NCBI GenBank assembly: GCA_045611685.1
Contig: JAZKXO010000056.1
Location: forward strand, 28,937 to 92,936
Source: SIG701 sp045611685
GTDB taxonomy: Bacteria; Bacillota; Clostridia; Oscillospirales; CAG-272
DNA length: 64,000 bases
Direction of reading: 5' to 3'
Shown: positions 1 through 8,614 of the stretch, one piece after another
Layout of the letters: the number at the start of each line of letters is the position of its first letter
How positions within the stretch are numbered: the first letter of the stretch is position 1
Translations under genes and position numbers: made by a program
Notes under the pieces: generated by a model
What the model saw: only the letters and a program-made list of their open reading frames with translations
Database searches by the model: none
Told to the model about the DNA's origin: nothing

Positions 1-2
1 TG

Positions 3-341
3 GTAACGGAAAAGAGAATAACGGAGGCTGCCGAATCGGTTACGATCGGCGAGCTCGTTATTGACAGCGAACGGTATCTTGTTACGAAAAACGGCGAGCC
101 GGTCGAGCTTTCCAAAAAAGACTACGATTTTCTCGCGTTCCTTGCTGCCCACGTTGGGGTGGCGTTCTCACGTGAGGAACTGCTCGCCGAGGTGTGGGGC
201 TACGACGAGGGATTCCTCGGCGATATCCGCAACGTAGACGTGACCGTGTGCAGACTTCGCAACAAGATTGAAGCCGATCCGAGCCGTCCCGAATATCTGA
301 TGACCAAGCGCGGCGTCGGCTATTATCTCAGAAAACCGTAA
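3..341 (+). CDS. walR: WalR-like response regulator, C-terminal DNA-binding domain (5' partial)
   Basis: The reading frame is open from base 3 to the TAA, so the gene starts outside the window and only about 112 residues are visible. They form an OmpR/PhoB-type winged helix: a beta-strand entry (GELVIDSERYLVTKNGEPVELSKK shortened to ELSKKDYDFLAFLA), the recognition-helix region around RNVDVTVCRLRNKIE, and the wing ending in TKRGVGYYLRKP. An in-frame GTG at 159 is internal and not a real start. The gene sits 11 bases before a WalK-type kinase that is followed by YycH- and YycI-like genes. That order is typical of the essential WalRK cell-wall regulator of Firmicutes, so the WalR assignment rests on context. 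The receiver domain is not visible. Confidence 0.85.
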   Translation, partial: VTEKRITEAAESVTIGELVIDSERYLVTKNGEPVELSKKDYDFLAFLAAHVGVAFSREELLAEVWGYDEGFLGDIRNVDVTVCRLRNKIEADPSRPEYLMTKRGVGYYLRKP

Positions 342-352
342 GAGGATTTTGT

Positions 353-2164
353 ATGTTCAAAAGCCTGTATTTTAAGATTGTTCTGATCCTGCTCGTATTC
401 ATTTTAGCGATCATGGGCGTCGTCAGTACGGTTTTGCTAAACGGCGTTTCCACCTACTTCATAGATGATTTCATGGAGCAGATGGACGAGCAGTTCTCCC
501 CTGCATCCTCGCTCTACAGCGAACTGTTGGGGGCGCTGTCGGTTGAGAATTTTGCCGGCGAGCAGAAAAACATTCTCAGCACCTACGCCAGTATTTTGGG
601 TATCGATCCGTACCGCAACTATTACGTTCTCGATATGGATGGCGGGATGCTTGCCGGCTCGGATGCACAGCTTGGCACGTCTCTCTCCTTATCCGCGAAT
701 CTTCTTTCCGCGATGAACCGCCGCACGGAAAACCGACGTTTCGGCGGCTCTGAGTTTGTGGATTATGCGGTTTATATGAAGAACGGCAGCACAGAATGCA
801 TTATCTATATAAAGGATTCCCTTGAGGAGATGAACCAGCTGAACTGGATGATGTTCTCTATCATTCTGCAGACTGCATTCGTCGGTATTTTGATCGCAAT
901 TCTCCTTTCATTTTTCCTCGCGAAAGCGATCACCTCGCCGCTTCAGAGCCTCACGCGCAGTGCACAGCTGATCGCCTCCGGTCAGTTCTCGCACGAGATC
1001 AACGTCCACTCGGAGGATGAAATCGGTATTTTGACCGATACGTTCAATAACATGAAAAACGTTCTTCAGAACACGCTTCTGGAGATCGATGGCGAAAAAA
1101 CGAAGCTGGAGACGGTTTTGTCCTGCATCTCCGACGCAATCGTCGCGTTTACGGACGGCGGTGCGGTGCTCCACTCGAACGAAAGTGCCAAGGAGCTGTT
1201 CGCAGTGGAGATGCGCCGCAAATTCTCAATGGATCGGTTCTTTGAGCTTTTGGATATTCCGCTTGAGAGGCACGAGCGCGGCATTGTACTTACTGCCGAT
1301 GTATCGTCGGTGGAAAAATCCGACGACGGAACGCTTATCTTCCGCGACAAGGTGTTCAGCGGCAGAGTGTTTGACGTCAGCTTCGGCAGGATCCATTATA
1401 TCGCCGACAACACGAAGCATATCGGCCTTATCGCCGTCGTGCATGACGTAACGAGCCGTTTTGAACTGGACAAATCACGACGTGAGTTCGTAGCGAACGT
1501 ATCACACGAGCTTCGTACGCCTCTTACCTCTATTAAGGGCGCCTGCGAGACCGTTCTCGAGGATCCCGAGATGCCCGAGGAAACGCGTGCGTACTTTCTC
1601 GATATGGCACTCACCGAAAGCGATCGCATGACGCGCATCGTATCCGATCTTCTCGTTCTGTCGCGTCTCGATAACAAGCGCACGCAGTGGAAGGTCGAAA
1701 CGTTTGATATTGCGAAATCCGTACAGCGTCTCATTGAGGTAATGCGCGTCGATATTGAAAGCCGCCGCCATACCGTAGAGTTTGTGGCGGATGAAAATAT
1801 GCCGCCTATTACTGCGGATAAAGAGCGTATTGAGCAGGTCGTTATTAATATTTTGTCCAACTCCGTTAAATACACGCCGGAGGGCGGACAGATTGATGTC
1901 AGCGTATCTTCGCTCGGTGAGAAAGTGTCGATTACCGTTTCCGATAACGGCATCGGCGTTCCGAAGGAAGATCTCGAGCATATTTTCGAGCGCTTCTACC
2001 GTGTAGAGAAATCCCGTACGTCGGAGACGGGCGGAACCGGTCTCGGCCTTGCGATTGCACGTGAGTTGATTGAGGCGCACAGCGGTACGATTCGAATGGA
2101 TAGTGAACTCGGGCGCGGAAGTACCGTTACGATTGAACTCCCCTTTGATACAAAGCCCGCCTGA
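353..2164 (+). CDS. walK: WalK-like sensor histidine kinase
   Basis: Membrane histidine kinase of 603 residues. Order seen: TM1 at about residues 8-30, an extracytoplasmic sensor region to about 165, TM2 at about 168-190, a HAMP linker (TSPLQSLTRSAQLIASGQF), a PAS-like domain at about 240-370, a HisKA dimerisation helix with the phospho-acceptor His385 in NVSHELRTPLTSIKG, and a HATPase domain with N box (NILSNSVKYTPEGG), G1 box (DNGIGVP) and GTGLGLAI. The HAMP-PAS-HisKA-HATPase layout matches the WalK/VicK/PhoR group. It follows the response regulator by 11 bases and precedes yycH and yycI, which favours WalK. Expected role: monitor cell-wall status and control autolysin and wall-remodelling genes through WalR. 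Confidence 0.85.
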   Translation: MFKSLYFKIVLILLVFILAIMGVVSTVLLNGVSTYFIDDFMEQMDEQFSPASSLYSELLGALSVENFAGEQKNILSTYASILGIDPYRNYYVLDMDGGMLAGSDAQLGTSLSLSANLLSAMNRRTENRRFGGSEFVDYAVYMKNGSTECIIYIKDSLEEMNQLNWMMFSIILQTAFVGILIAILLSFFLAKAITSPLQSLTRSAQLIASGQFSHEINVHSEDEIGILTDTFNNMKNVLQNTLLEIDGEKTKLETVLSCISDAIVAFTDGGAVLHSNESAKELFAVEMRRKFSMDRFFELLDIPLERHERGIVLTADVSSVEKSDDGTLIFRDKVFSGRVFDVSFGRIHYIADNTKHIGLIAVVHDVTSRFELDKSRREFVANVSHELRTPLTSIKGACETVLEDPEMPEETRAYFLDMALTESDRMTRIVSDLLVLSRLDNKRTQWKVETFDIAKSVQRLIEVMRVDIESRRHTVEFVADENMPPITADKERIEQVVINILSNSVKYTPEGGQIDVSVSSLGEKVSITVSDNGIGVPKEDLEHIFERFYRVEKSRTSETGGTGLGLAIARELIEAHSGTIRMDSELGRGSTVTIELPFDTKPA

Positions 2165-2197
2165 TTCTTGTTAAAAAATCTGTAAAGGAGAATGCAT

Positions 2198-3565
2198 ATG
2201 ATTCCGTTTTGGAAAAACGATCGCATCCTTTCGATTGCGTTTAACGTGCTGATCGTTATTCTTTTGCTGTGCATCTTTTTGCAGTGCGGCATTTTTCTGA
2301 ACAGATACGCTGACACGAGACGGGGCGATGCATCGATCCCTTTTGATATGCAGATGCTCTCTGCTTCTGGGCAGGATCAGAAAAGAGTATTGGATGCGGA
2401 TCTTCTTTTGCCGGCGGTGATTGCCGTTTCCGAGGGCGGAAATGCGCAGGCAATCCTCAATTCCGACGCCGTTATGCGCGATCTGTACGATGCGCTTGCC
2501 GAGCCGCTTTCCGCGTGCTTTTCTTCCGAGCCGTTCGCGTGGGACGCGAGTCGCTGGGCGGACACCGTGACGTTGCCCGACGTGATCTATATCCGCTACC
2601 ACGCCCCCTTGCCGTACCAGATCATTCACGCCTTTTTGAAGGTGGCAGCCGACAGTGAGGATCGCATCAGAGATCCGCGCTCGGTATCGGTCAGCGAGTT
2701 GTGCCTTGTCTTTGAGAATAACGAGGCAACGGTCGTGGTGCGCGGTGAGGACGGCGTGTACGCGTTCAGAGCGCCGGCTGATCAGACTGTTTCCGAATAC
2801 GCCTCTTACGCCCGTGATTATCAGGAGTTTTTCTACTTTTGCACTTTATCGGCGGATGCTTCCGTAAATGCTCTAACGGTAGAGGGGCGGATCGCCTCCA
2901 GAGAAATTGAGGCGTTCGGCAATACGGCGGTATTGATCAGGTCCTCCGAAACGGATTCTACCGAATGGCTTCGCAGATTCCGCTTCAATCCCGACAAACT
3001 GAACCATCACACGGAAGTGGACGGAACGGAGGTTTACGTTGAAACGCATGGTGTCATGTTCTTCGGCGCGGATGCGGTTCGTTATACTTCTGCCGAGGAC
3101 GGCGGCATCCCTTTGAATGAGTTTTGCAGCGTAGGGCAGCAGGCAGACGTGTATACCTATCTGCGTGCGGCTTCTGCGTGGATCGCCGAGGTTGGGGCCA
3201 TGGACAGCCGCTATACTGGCGGTGATGCCGCGCCACGTCTCAGCTCGGTTCATTCCGACGGGGAGCAGGTTACGCTTGTCTTCGGACTTTATGCCGATAA
3301 TCTCCCTGTATTTTTGGGTGAGACACCCGCTCGTATATCGATGACGTTCCGCGGGACGTCCCTCACCGAGATGGAGTGGCAAACGCTCCTTATCATTAAG
3401 CAGCTTGACACCAAAACCGCATTTTTTGAATCGTGGAGCCGCACGGTGCTCGGCTCTCCGGATGTTCGTCTTGCATATCGGGTGAACAGCGTTGGCGGAA
3501 CGTATGCCGCTGAATGGATCGCCTATCGGACGGTGAAGGAGGCCTTATGGGATGGCATAAACTAA
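2198..3565 (+). CDS. yycH: YycH-like regulatory protein of the WalRK locus
   Basis: Single-pass membrane protein of 455 residues, with an N-terminal anchor (SIAFNVLIVILLLCIFLQ) after a short cytoplasmic start and a long extracytoplasmic region. Two in-frame ATGs lie at 2192 and 2198. The AAAGGAG at 2184-2190 is one base from the first and seven from the second, so 2198 is chosen. Overall sequence recognition is weak. The call rests on topology, size and position between walK and a yycI-like gene. In Bacillus, YycH and YycI are membrane modulators that contact WalK. The 3' end overlaps the next gene by 19 bases, indicating translational coupling. Confidence 0.7.
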   Translation: MIPFWKNDRILSIAFNVLIVILLLCIFLQCGIFLNRYADTRRGDASIPFDMQMLSASGQDQKRVLDADLLLPAVIAVSEGGNAQAILNSDAVMRDLYDALAEPLSACFSSEPFAWDASRWADTVTLPDVIYIRYHAPLPYQIIHAFLKVAADSEDRIRDPRSVSVSELCLVFENNEATVVVRGEDGVYAFRAPADQTVSEYASYARDYQEFFYFCTLSADASVNALTVEGRIASREIEAFGNTAVLIRSSETDSTEWLRRFRFNPDKLNHHTEVDGTEVYVETHGVMFFGADAVRYTSAEDGGIPLNEFCSVGQQADVYTYLRAASAWIAEVGAMDSRYTGGDAAPRLSSVHSDGEQVTLVFGLYADNLPVFLGETPARISMTFRGTSLTEMEWQTLLIIKQLDTKTAFFESWSRTVLGSPDVRLAYRVNSVGGTYAAEWIAYRTVKEALWDGIN

Positions 3566-4494
3566 AATGCGTGCTGGCGGGCGTGCTTGCCGCAGTTAAT
3601 TTGTTTCTTCTGTATATGGTACGTGAGCAGGCACGTGCTCTTGACTATATTCCTGATGAGGCGGTGGAAAAACTGATCTCCCTTTTGGAGAAGGACTCTA
3701 TTTACCTCTCTGAGGGGGCCTTGAACCGCGAAAAACAGTCTCCCGTTATATACGGAGGCGTGCTGAGCGAGACGTATTACAAGAGTGTCGCCGAATCCTT
3801 GAGCGACAGCCGTGAAAATCTGTTTTTTACAACACCGGACGGTGTTGTGTTGACCGTGGATAGCGGCGCCAGATTTGCCTTTGCCTCCGGTTTCGGCATC
3901 CGATACGAGGCGGCGGGCTTTTCGGAATTGCTTTTGGATAGCGGTTTCTTTGAAACGGAAGTTTCCCGTTTTGTGGATAACGCCCGCATCGTCCCTCTGG
4001 AGGCGGGAGAAAGTCGCCGCGTTACAGCGGCGGTGAGTCGCTTCCTTGCGGAAACGTCCGAACGTGCCTTGACGGATATGCTCGGCTACGATATCGTAAA
4101 CTGCTTTACCGATCCGGAAACGAAAGTGAACTACGCCGTTTGTACGCAGAGGATCAGGGATACAGAGGTAACCAATCTCATAGCGGCGTTTGCGGTGCTT
4201 GACGGTACGGTTATCGGTATGAACGGCCGATGGTGCTTTGAATCGGTTGGGAACACCTATTCTGCACAACTGTACGATCAACTCCATATACTGTACAGTG
4301 TGAAGGAACGTATCAGAGAGGAAAACGGTCCGGTTCCTGCGGTAATAGACTCCGTTTCCCTCGTTTATGCGGTCTATTATCACGCAGATTCAGACGGGTT
4401 TTATTTGATCCCCACCTGGCGGGTAACCGTTGACAACGGAAGAGAATTTTTGTTCAACGCAGTTGATGGCAGATATAAACAACCTGATGCGTAA
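3547..4494 (+). CDS. yycI: YycI-like regulatory protein of the WalRK locus
   Basis: Membrane-anchored protein of 315 residues beginning MGWHKLKC, with one transmembrane helix at about residues 7-25 and an extracytoplasmic remainder ending in WRVTVDNGREFLFNAVDGRY, typical of YycI/YycH-type folds. The start at 3547 has a good AAGGAGG at about 3536-3542. The frame is open to 3514, but that earlier codon has no ribosome site. The gene overlaps yycH and is the last gene of the locus. Inferred role: together with YycH it tunes WalK activity at the membrane. No VicX/WalJ-type hydrolase follows, unlike the Bacillus operon. Confidence 0.7.
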   Translation: MGWHKLKCVLAGVLAAVNLFLLYMVREQARALDYIPDEAVEKLISLLEKDSIYLSEGALNREKQSPVIYGGVLSETYYKSVAESLSDSRENLFFTTPDGVVLTVDSGARFAFASGFGIRYEAAGFSELLLDSGFFETEVSRFVDNARIVPLEAGESRRVTAAVSRFLAETSERALTDMLGYDIVNCFTDPETKVNYAVCTQRIRDTEVTNLIAAFAVLDGTVIGMNGRWCFESVGNTYSAQLYDQLHILYSVKERIREENGPVPAVIDSVSLVYAVYYHADSDGFYLIPTWRVTVDNGREFLFNAVDGRYKQPDA

Positions 4495-4561
4495 ACGAAG
4501 TGTGTTTTTTTATGCATTTTGCTCAAAACTGTGAAAAATATGAAAAAAGAGAAAATAACTC

Positions 4562-4590
4562 TTTCAATTTTTTATCTTAGATGATATAAT
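4562..4590 (+). promoter_or_regulatory. possible sigma-A promoter upstream of murA
   Basis: A perfect TATAAT lies at 4585-4590 in an AT-rich stretch between yycI and murA. The hexamer 17 bases upstream (TTTCAA) is a poor -35, so the assignment depends on the -10. The surrounding 200-base gap holds no other recognisable element. Confidence 0.35.
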
Positions 4591-4694
4591 ATAGGTTGTA
4601 CTATGGCGTTGTATGGGGATTTTCCCGCGCATGACAGTTTTAAAAAGATGATCTGTGTCTGAACACCTTACATAAAGGAAAGGGAGTCCGTCTC

Positions 4695-6011
4695 GTGAGC
4701 GGCGGACATGGCTATATAATGGAGAAGATCGTTGTTCGCGGCGGCAGACCGCTATTCGGCAACGTGGAAATCAGCGGCATGAAAAATGCGGCCTTGCCAA
4801 TCATCTATGCAACCGTATTGGTGAAAAGCAAATGCATTATTGAAAACGTTCCCGCAGTCAGGGACGTCGCGCTGTCATTTTCCATCCTTAAAGAGATGGG
4901 TGCGTCCGTGCGCATGATCTCGAAGAATACGTATGAAATCGACTGCACCAATATTGACATAAACGCCGTTCCGTACGAGTTGTTTCGCCAGATGCGGGCA
5001 TCCTATTATTTGCTGGGGGCGGAGCTCGGACGCTTCGGATACGCGACTGTCGGATTTCCCGGCGGATGCGATTTCGGCGAAAGACCGATCGACCAGCACA
5101 TCAAGGGCTTTGAAGCTTTGGGCGGCGAGGTCAATCTCGAAAACGGCAACATCTCTATTGACGCGAAGGACGGGCGTCTTAAAGGAACGAACATCTTTTT
5201 TGATATCGTTTCCGTAGGCGCTACGATTAATATTATGCTCGCCGCCGTAACGGCGGAGGGTACCACCATCATTGACAACGCGGCACGTGAGCCGCACATC
5301 GTTGACCTTGCCAACTTCCTCAATACGTGCGGTGCGAATATCCGCGGCGCAGGTACGGATATGATCAAGATCAAGGGCGTAAAGAGCCTCTACGGTTGTA
5401 CCTACGCTATCATCCCCGATATGATCGAGGCGGGTACGTTCATGATCGCGGCGGCGGCTACCAAGGGCTGCGTTCGCGTGAACAACGTCATACCGAAGCA
5501 TCTCGAGTCTGTCGCGGCAAAACTTGAAGAAATGGGCGCAACGGTCGAGGAATTCGACGACGCGGTCGTTGTAAAGGGAACGGAAAACATGACGCGTACG
5601 AGCGTGAAAACACAGCCGTATCCCGGTTATCCTACGGATATGCATCCGCAGATGACCGTACTTCTCACGCAGGTGAACGGTGTCAGTTACGTTACGGAAG
5701 GCGTGTATGAAAATCGCTTCCGCTACGTTGACGAACTCAGGCGTATGGGCGCACAGATCAAAGTAGACGGACGCACGGCGATCATCGAGGGCGGCACGAA
5801 GCTTTCCGCCGCACCGGTGAAGGCAGTGGATCTGAGAGCCGGTGTCGCCATGATCATCGCAGGCCTTGTAGCCGAGGGGGATACCGAGGTTACGGATGTG
5901 CATCTCATCGAGCGCGGTTATGACGATATCGTTGGCAAACTGCGCGGTATCGGCGCGGATATCCGCCGTGTCATCGTTCCTGATGATGACGTTTTGTCCA
6001 AAGCAAATTAA
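4695..6011 (+). CDS. murA: UDP-N-acetylglucosamine 1-carboxyvinyltransferase
   Basis: Catalyses transfer of enolpyruvate from PEP to UDP-GlcNAc, the first committed step of peptidoglycan synthesis, in the cytoplasm. The protein has 438 residues, close to the family's usual 420-430. Visible hallmarks are the KN pair in SGMKNAALPI (K30, N31), the PEP-binding catalytic Cys125 in FPGGCDFGERPIDQHI, and the EPSP-synthase-like twofold repeat. A GTG start at 4695 has AGGGAG eight bases upstream. An in-frame ATG at 4719 gives the more typical N-terminus MEKIVVRGG but lacks a good ribosome site. Because Cys rather than Asp is in the active site, the enzyme should be fosfomycin-sensitive. Confidence 0.96.
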   Translation: MSGGHGYIMEKIVVRGGRPLFGNVEISGMKNAALPIIYATVLVKSKCIIENVPAVRDVALSFSILKEMGASVRMISKNTYEIDCTNIDINAVPYELFRQMRASYYLLGAELGRFGYATVGFPGGCDFGERPIDQHIKGFEALGGEVNLENGNISIDAKDGRLKGTNIFFDIVSVGATINIMLAAVTAEGTTIIDNAAREPHIVDLANFLNTCGANIRGAGTDMIKIKGVKSLYGCTYAIIPDMIEAGTFMIAAAATKGCVRVNNVIPKHLESVAAKLEEMGATVEEFDDAVVVKGTENMTRTSVKTQPYPGYPTDMHPQMTVLLTQVNGVSYVTEGVYENRFRYVDELRRMGAQIKVDGRTAIIEGGTKLSAAPVKAVDLRAGVAMIIAGLVAEGDTEVTDVHLIERGYDDIVGKLRGIGADIRRVIVPDDDVLSKAN

Positions 6012-6035
6012 AACAGAAATAAGAGGTAAAAAACA

Positions 6036-6236
6036 ATGGTAGTTACGAAAGAAAGCATTATCGGCGACGTTCTGGATGCGGATATGGAAACCGCTCGGTT
6101 CTTCCTTGAAATCGGCATGCACTGTCTCGGCTGTCCCGCATCGCGCGGCGAGAGCATCGCGGACGCTTGCGCCGTACACGGCACGGATGCGGACGTTCTC
6201 GTGAAGAAGTTGAACGATCATTTTGCCAACAAATAA
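6036..6236 (+). CDS. DUF1858 domain protein (ScdA-N-like)
   Basis: Small protein of 66 residues that is almost entirely one DUF1858 domain. The family signature is a disulfide-like or metal-binding CxxC in MHCLGCPASRGE, preceded by helix VLDADMETARFFLEIG. In other genomes the domain occurs alone or fused to hybrid-cluster and redox proteins. Its biochemical role is not established; a redox or metal-related function is only inferred from the cysteines. The gene lies 24 bases after murA, has a GAGG ribosome site, and is followed by a strong terminator, so it is probably cotranscribed with murA. Confidence 0.85.
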   Translation: MVVTKESIIGDVLDADMETARFFLEIGMHCLGCPASRGESIADACAVHGTDADVLVKKLNDHFANK

Positions 6237-6247
6237 TGAAGAATGAG

Positions 6248-6275
6248 AAACGGCGGGAAGATTCCCGCCGTTTTA
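6248..6275 (+). terminator. rho-independent terminator after the DUF1858 gene
   Basis: A 12-bp stem, AAACGGCGGGAA with TTCCCGCCGTTT around a two-base loop, runs straight into a T-rich tail. It ends the murA-DUF1858 transcript. The trmK start codon is only ten bases further on, so trmK must be read either by readthrough or from a promoter not recognised here. Confidence 0.8.
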
Positions 6276-6285
6276 AATAGGATTT

Positions 6286-7026
6286 ATGAAACTTACAAAC
6301 AACGAATGTCCTGTCCTTGACGAACGGCTTTCTCTCGTCGCGTCGTTCGTGAGGGAGGGCGCGGTCCTCGCCGACGTGGGAACGGATCACGCGTATCTTC
6401 CGATTTTTCTTATACTTAATGGCATTTCGGAGCGTGCCGTCGCGTCCGACATTCATGAAGCGCCCCTTGAGCGTGCCAAAGAGCACGCAGAAAAATACGG
6501 CGTGGCAAATCGCATTTCTTTTTATCTCGCCGACGGGGTTTCAAAGATCGACCTTTCAGGCGAGGATGTCACGGATATTGCCATCTGCGGAATGGGCGGT
6601 GAAATGATCGCCGATATCCTCACGGCGGCGCCGTATACGCGCCGTCCCGGCGTGCGCTGCATTTTACAGCCGATGTCGTCCATCGAGGATCTGCGCCGAT
6701 ATCTTGCCGCGGCAGGCTATCGCATTGAGGATGAAAGGCTTGCATCTGCGGGCGGAAAGATCTATACGTGTCTTTCCGTTTTGTACGACGGTGTCGTGAG
6801 AGAATGTACGCCGATTGAGTATCTTCTCGGTGAGGCACACATCCGCCGCGGCGCTTTGGCGGGCGACGCATATGCCGAGTATCTGAGGCGCGAATATAAG
6901 AGCGCTCTCAAAAAATATCGCGGCCGCCGTCTTGGAAATCTCAGCGTGGAGGCGGAGGAATCCTTGCTTCGTGAGATGGAGAAGCTGGCAGCCGAAGCCT
7001 TCGTGTATCTTGATAAAAACGAGTGA
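6286..7026 (+). CDS. trmK: tRNA (adenine(22)-N1)-methyltransferase
   Basis: SAM-dependent enzyme that makes m1A at position 22 of bacterial tRNAs. It has 246 residues: a Rossmann methyltransferase at about 15-160 with the SAM motif VLADVGTDHAYLP, the acidic strand AVASDIHEAP and the family loop AICGMGGEMIADIL, then a C-terminal helical coiled-coil region. This fits the TrmK family (COG2384) in length and motifs. The gene is followed at 14 bases by a Nif3-like gene, a neighbour pair seen in many Firmicutes. Confidence 0.93.
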   Translation: MKLTNNECPVLDERLSLVASFVREGAVLADVGTDHAYLPIFLILNGISERAVASDIHEAPLERAKEHAEKYGVANRISFYLADGVSKIDLSGEDVTDIAICGMGGEMIADILTAAPYTRRPGVRCILQPMSSIEDLRRYLAAAGYRIEDERLASAGGKIYTCLSVLYDGVVRECTPIEYLLGEAHIRRGALAGDAYAEYLRREYKSALKKYRGRRLGNLSVEAEESLLREMEKLAAEAFVYLDKNE

Positions 7027-7040
7027 AAAGGAGACAGATC

Positions 7041-7808
7041 ATGACAATTTCAGAGCTTTACCGTGCGCTCGATGCGCGGTATCCAAAATCCTTGTCTTGC
7101 CCGTGGGATCACGACGGTATGATGGTGTCAGCCGATCCGGAACGGACGGTCAAAAAGGCAGTACTTTCGCTCGATGCGACGGAGGAAACGATTGGAGTGG
7201 CCGCCGAGATGGGCGCTGACGTGCTCGTCACGCATCATCCGCTTCTGTTTCGCCCGCTCGAATCGGTAACGCCTCTCACTCTTTCGGGCCACCGCGTTCT
7301 TTTGGCGCTTCGGGGCGGCGTCTCCGTGTTCTCTTTTCACACGAGACTCGATGCGGCTGACGGCGGCGTGAACGACGCCTTGGCGGCGGCTCTAGGCCTT
7401 GCGGTCTCGGGGAAATTTGGTGATGAAGAATCTCCGTCGCTTGGGCGGATCGCCGTTCTGCCGGAGCCGATGGATGCCGATGCTTTTGCGGTACACGTAA
7501 AAGGTGCACTCGGCGCGCCGATGGTACAACTGACCGGCAACCGTCCCGTTCAAAAAATTGCGATCGTTGGCGGAGACGGCAAGGATTTTATAAAGCCCGC
7601 AATCCTTGCGGGAGCCGATACGCTTTTGACCGGTGCCGCCAGCTACAATACCGCGCTTGACGCACCCGCGTCCGGTCTCAACGTGATCGAGGCGGGGCAC
7701 TATTATACCGAAGCTCCGGTGCTTCACGTGCTGGCGGAAGTGATCCACGAGCTTTCTGGCGCTGAATGCACGGTTATAAACAGCAATCAGACGACGGTCG
7801 TTTTGTAA
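7041..7808 (+). CDS. Nif3-like dinuclear metal-centre protein (GTP cyclohydrolase 1 type 2 family)
   Basis: Member of the NIF3/YqfO family, 255 residues. Metal-binding motifs are visible: VLVTHHPLLFRPL for the histidine pair, FSFHTRLDAADGGVND, and the C-terminal NVIEAGHYYTE. The family binds two metal ions and forms hexameric toroids. A GTP cyclohydrolase activity has been reported for a relative, but the cellular role is uncertain. This copy lacks the long YqfO insertion. The ATG at 7041 is preceded by AAAGGAG at a good distance, so the in-frame codon at 7023 is rejected. It forms an apparent operon with trmK. Confidence 0.9.
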   Translation: MTISELYRALDARYPKSLSCPWDHDGMMVSADPERTVKKAVLSLDATEETIGVAAEMGADVLVTHHPLLFRPLESVTPLTLSGHRVLLALRGGVSVFSFHTRLDAADGGVNDALAAALGLAVSGKFGDEESPSLGRIAVLPEPMDADAFAVHVKGALGAPMVQLTGNRPVQKIAIVGGDGKDFIKPAILAGADTLLTGAASYNTALDAPASGLNVIEAGHYYTEAPVLHVLAEVIHELSGAECTVINSNQTTVVL

Positions 7809-7834
7809 TTAGATATATATATGGGAGGATACGT

Positions 7835-8458
7835 ATGAAAGTTTTGATGATCAACGGAAGCCCGAACGCGAACGGGTGCACATATACGGCGCTCAGCCAC
7901 GTGGCGAAGGCTTTGTCGGCGGAGGGAATCGACAGCGAGATCGTACAGATCGGTAAAAAGCCGTTCGGCGGCTGTACCGGATGCCGCGCCTGCCGCACGC
8001 TCGGCAAGTGCGCGTTTGACGACGGTTTTATCGCGTCGCTTGTCGAAAAAATGGAGGCGGCGGATGCGCTCATCGTTGGCAGTCCCGTGTATTTTGCTTC
8101 TGTGAACGGCTCACTCCTTGGGCTACTTGACCGCTTTTTCATGACGGCAGGAATGTCCGTGCGGCATAAGCCCGCGGCGGCGGTCGTATCCGCGAGACGT
8201 GCGGGCACGACGGCGGCACTCGACGTGCTCACGAAATACTTTACCTACGCGGAGATGCCCGTGGTATCCTCGTTCTACTGGAATATGGTGCACGGCAACC
8301 GTCCCGAAGAGGTCGAAGAGGACATCGAGGGCGTGCAGGTTATGCAGCGGCTTGGAAAGAATATGGCGTGGCTTCTCCGTTCGATCGAGGCCGGTCGAAA
8401 AGAGGGTATCGAGCCGCCGTCTCCCGAAAAGCGCGTTTCCTTCAATTACGTACGGTAA
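7835..8458 (+). CDS. NADPH-dependent FMN reductase / iron-sulfur flavoprotein family protein
   Basis: Flavodoxin-fold protein of 207 residues. The FMN phosphate loop is NGSPNANGCTYTAL and the second flavin loop is VGSPVYFASVNGSLLGLLDR. Between them is a cysteine cluster, GGCTGCRACRTLGKCAF, with the spacing found in iron-sulfur flavoproteins and related multimeric flavodoxin WrbA-like reductases. Expected role: electron transfer or quinone/flavin reduction in an anaerobe; the substrate is unknown. The ATG at 7835 has GGGAGG eight bases upstream. Confidence 0.85.
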   Translation: MKVLMINGSPNANGCTYTALSHVAKALSAEGIDSEIVQIGKKPFGGCTGCRACRTLGKCAFDDGFIASLVEKMEAADALIVGSPVYFASVNGSLLGLLDRFFMTAGMSVRHKPAAAVVSARRAGTTAALDVLTKYFTYAEMPVVSSFYWNMVHGNRPEEVEEDIEGVQVMQRLGKNMAWLLRSIEAGRKEGIEPPSPEKRVSFNYVR

Positions 8459-8540
8459 TACTTTTTTGTGCGGGGGTGCTTATGGCATCTCCGCACAATT
8501 TTTTGATGCTCCTAAAATACCTGTTTGTGGAAATAGGCTC

Positions 8541-8569
8541 TTGTAATTGAGAGCCGAAAAGGGTATAAT
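8541..8569 (+). promoter_or_regulatory. sigma-A promoter for the cobW gene pair
   Basis: TTGTAA at 8541-8546 and TATAAT at 8564-8569 are separated by exactly 17 bases, followed by a 45-base leader to the first GTPase gene. No palindromic metal-repressor box was recognised nearby. Confidence 0.75.
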
Positions 8570-8614
8570 ATATACTATATGAATCAAAACTGTACGGAGG
8601 CTTAAAAAACGCCT

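Noticed and set aside
4875..6221. A 448-codon frame antisense to murA and a 667-codon frame antisense to ftsK (24608-26611)
   Set aside because: Both lie opposite highly conserved genes and show no domain, start signal or operon logic.
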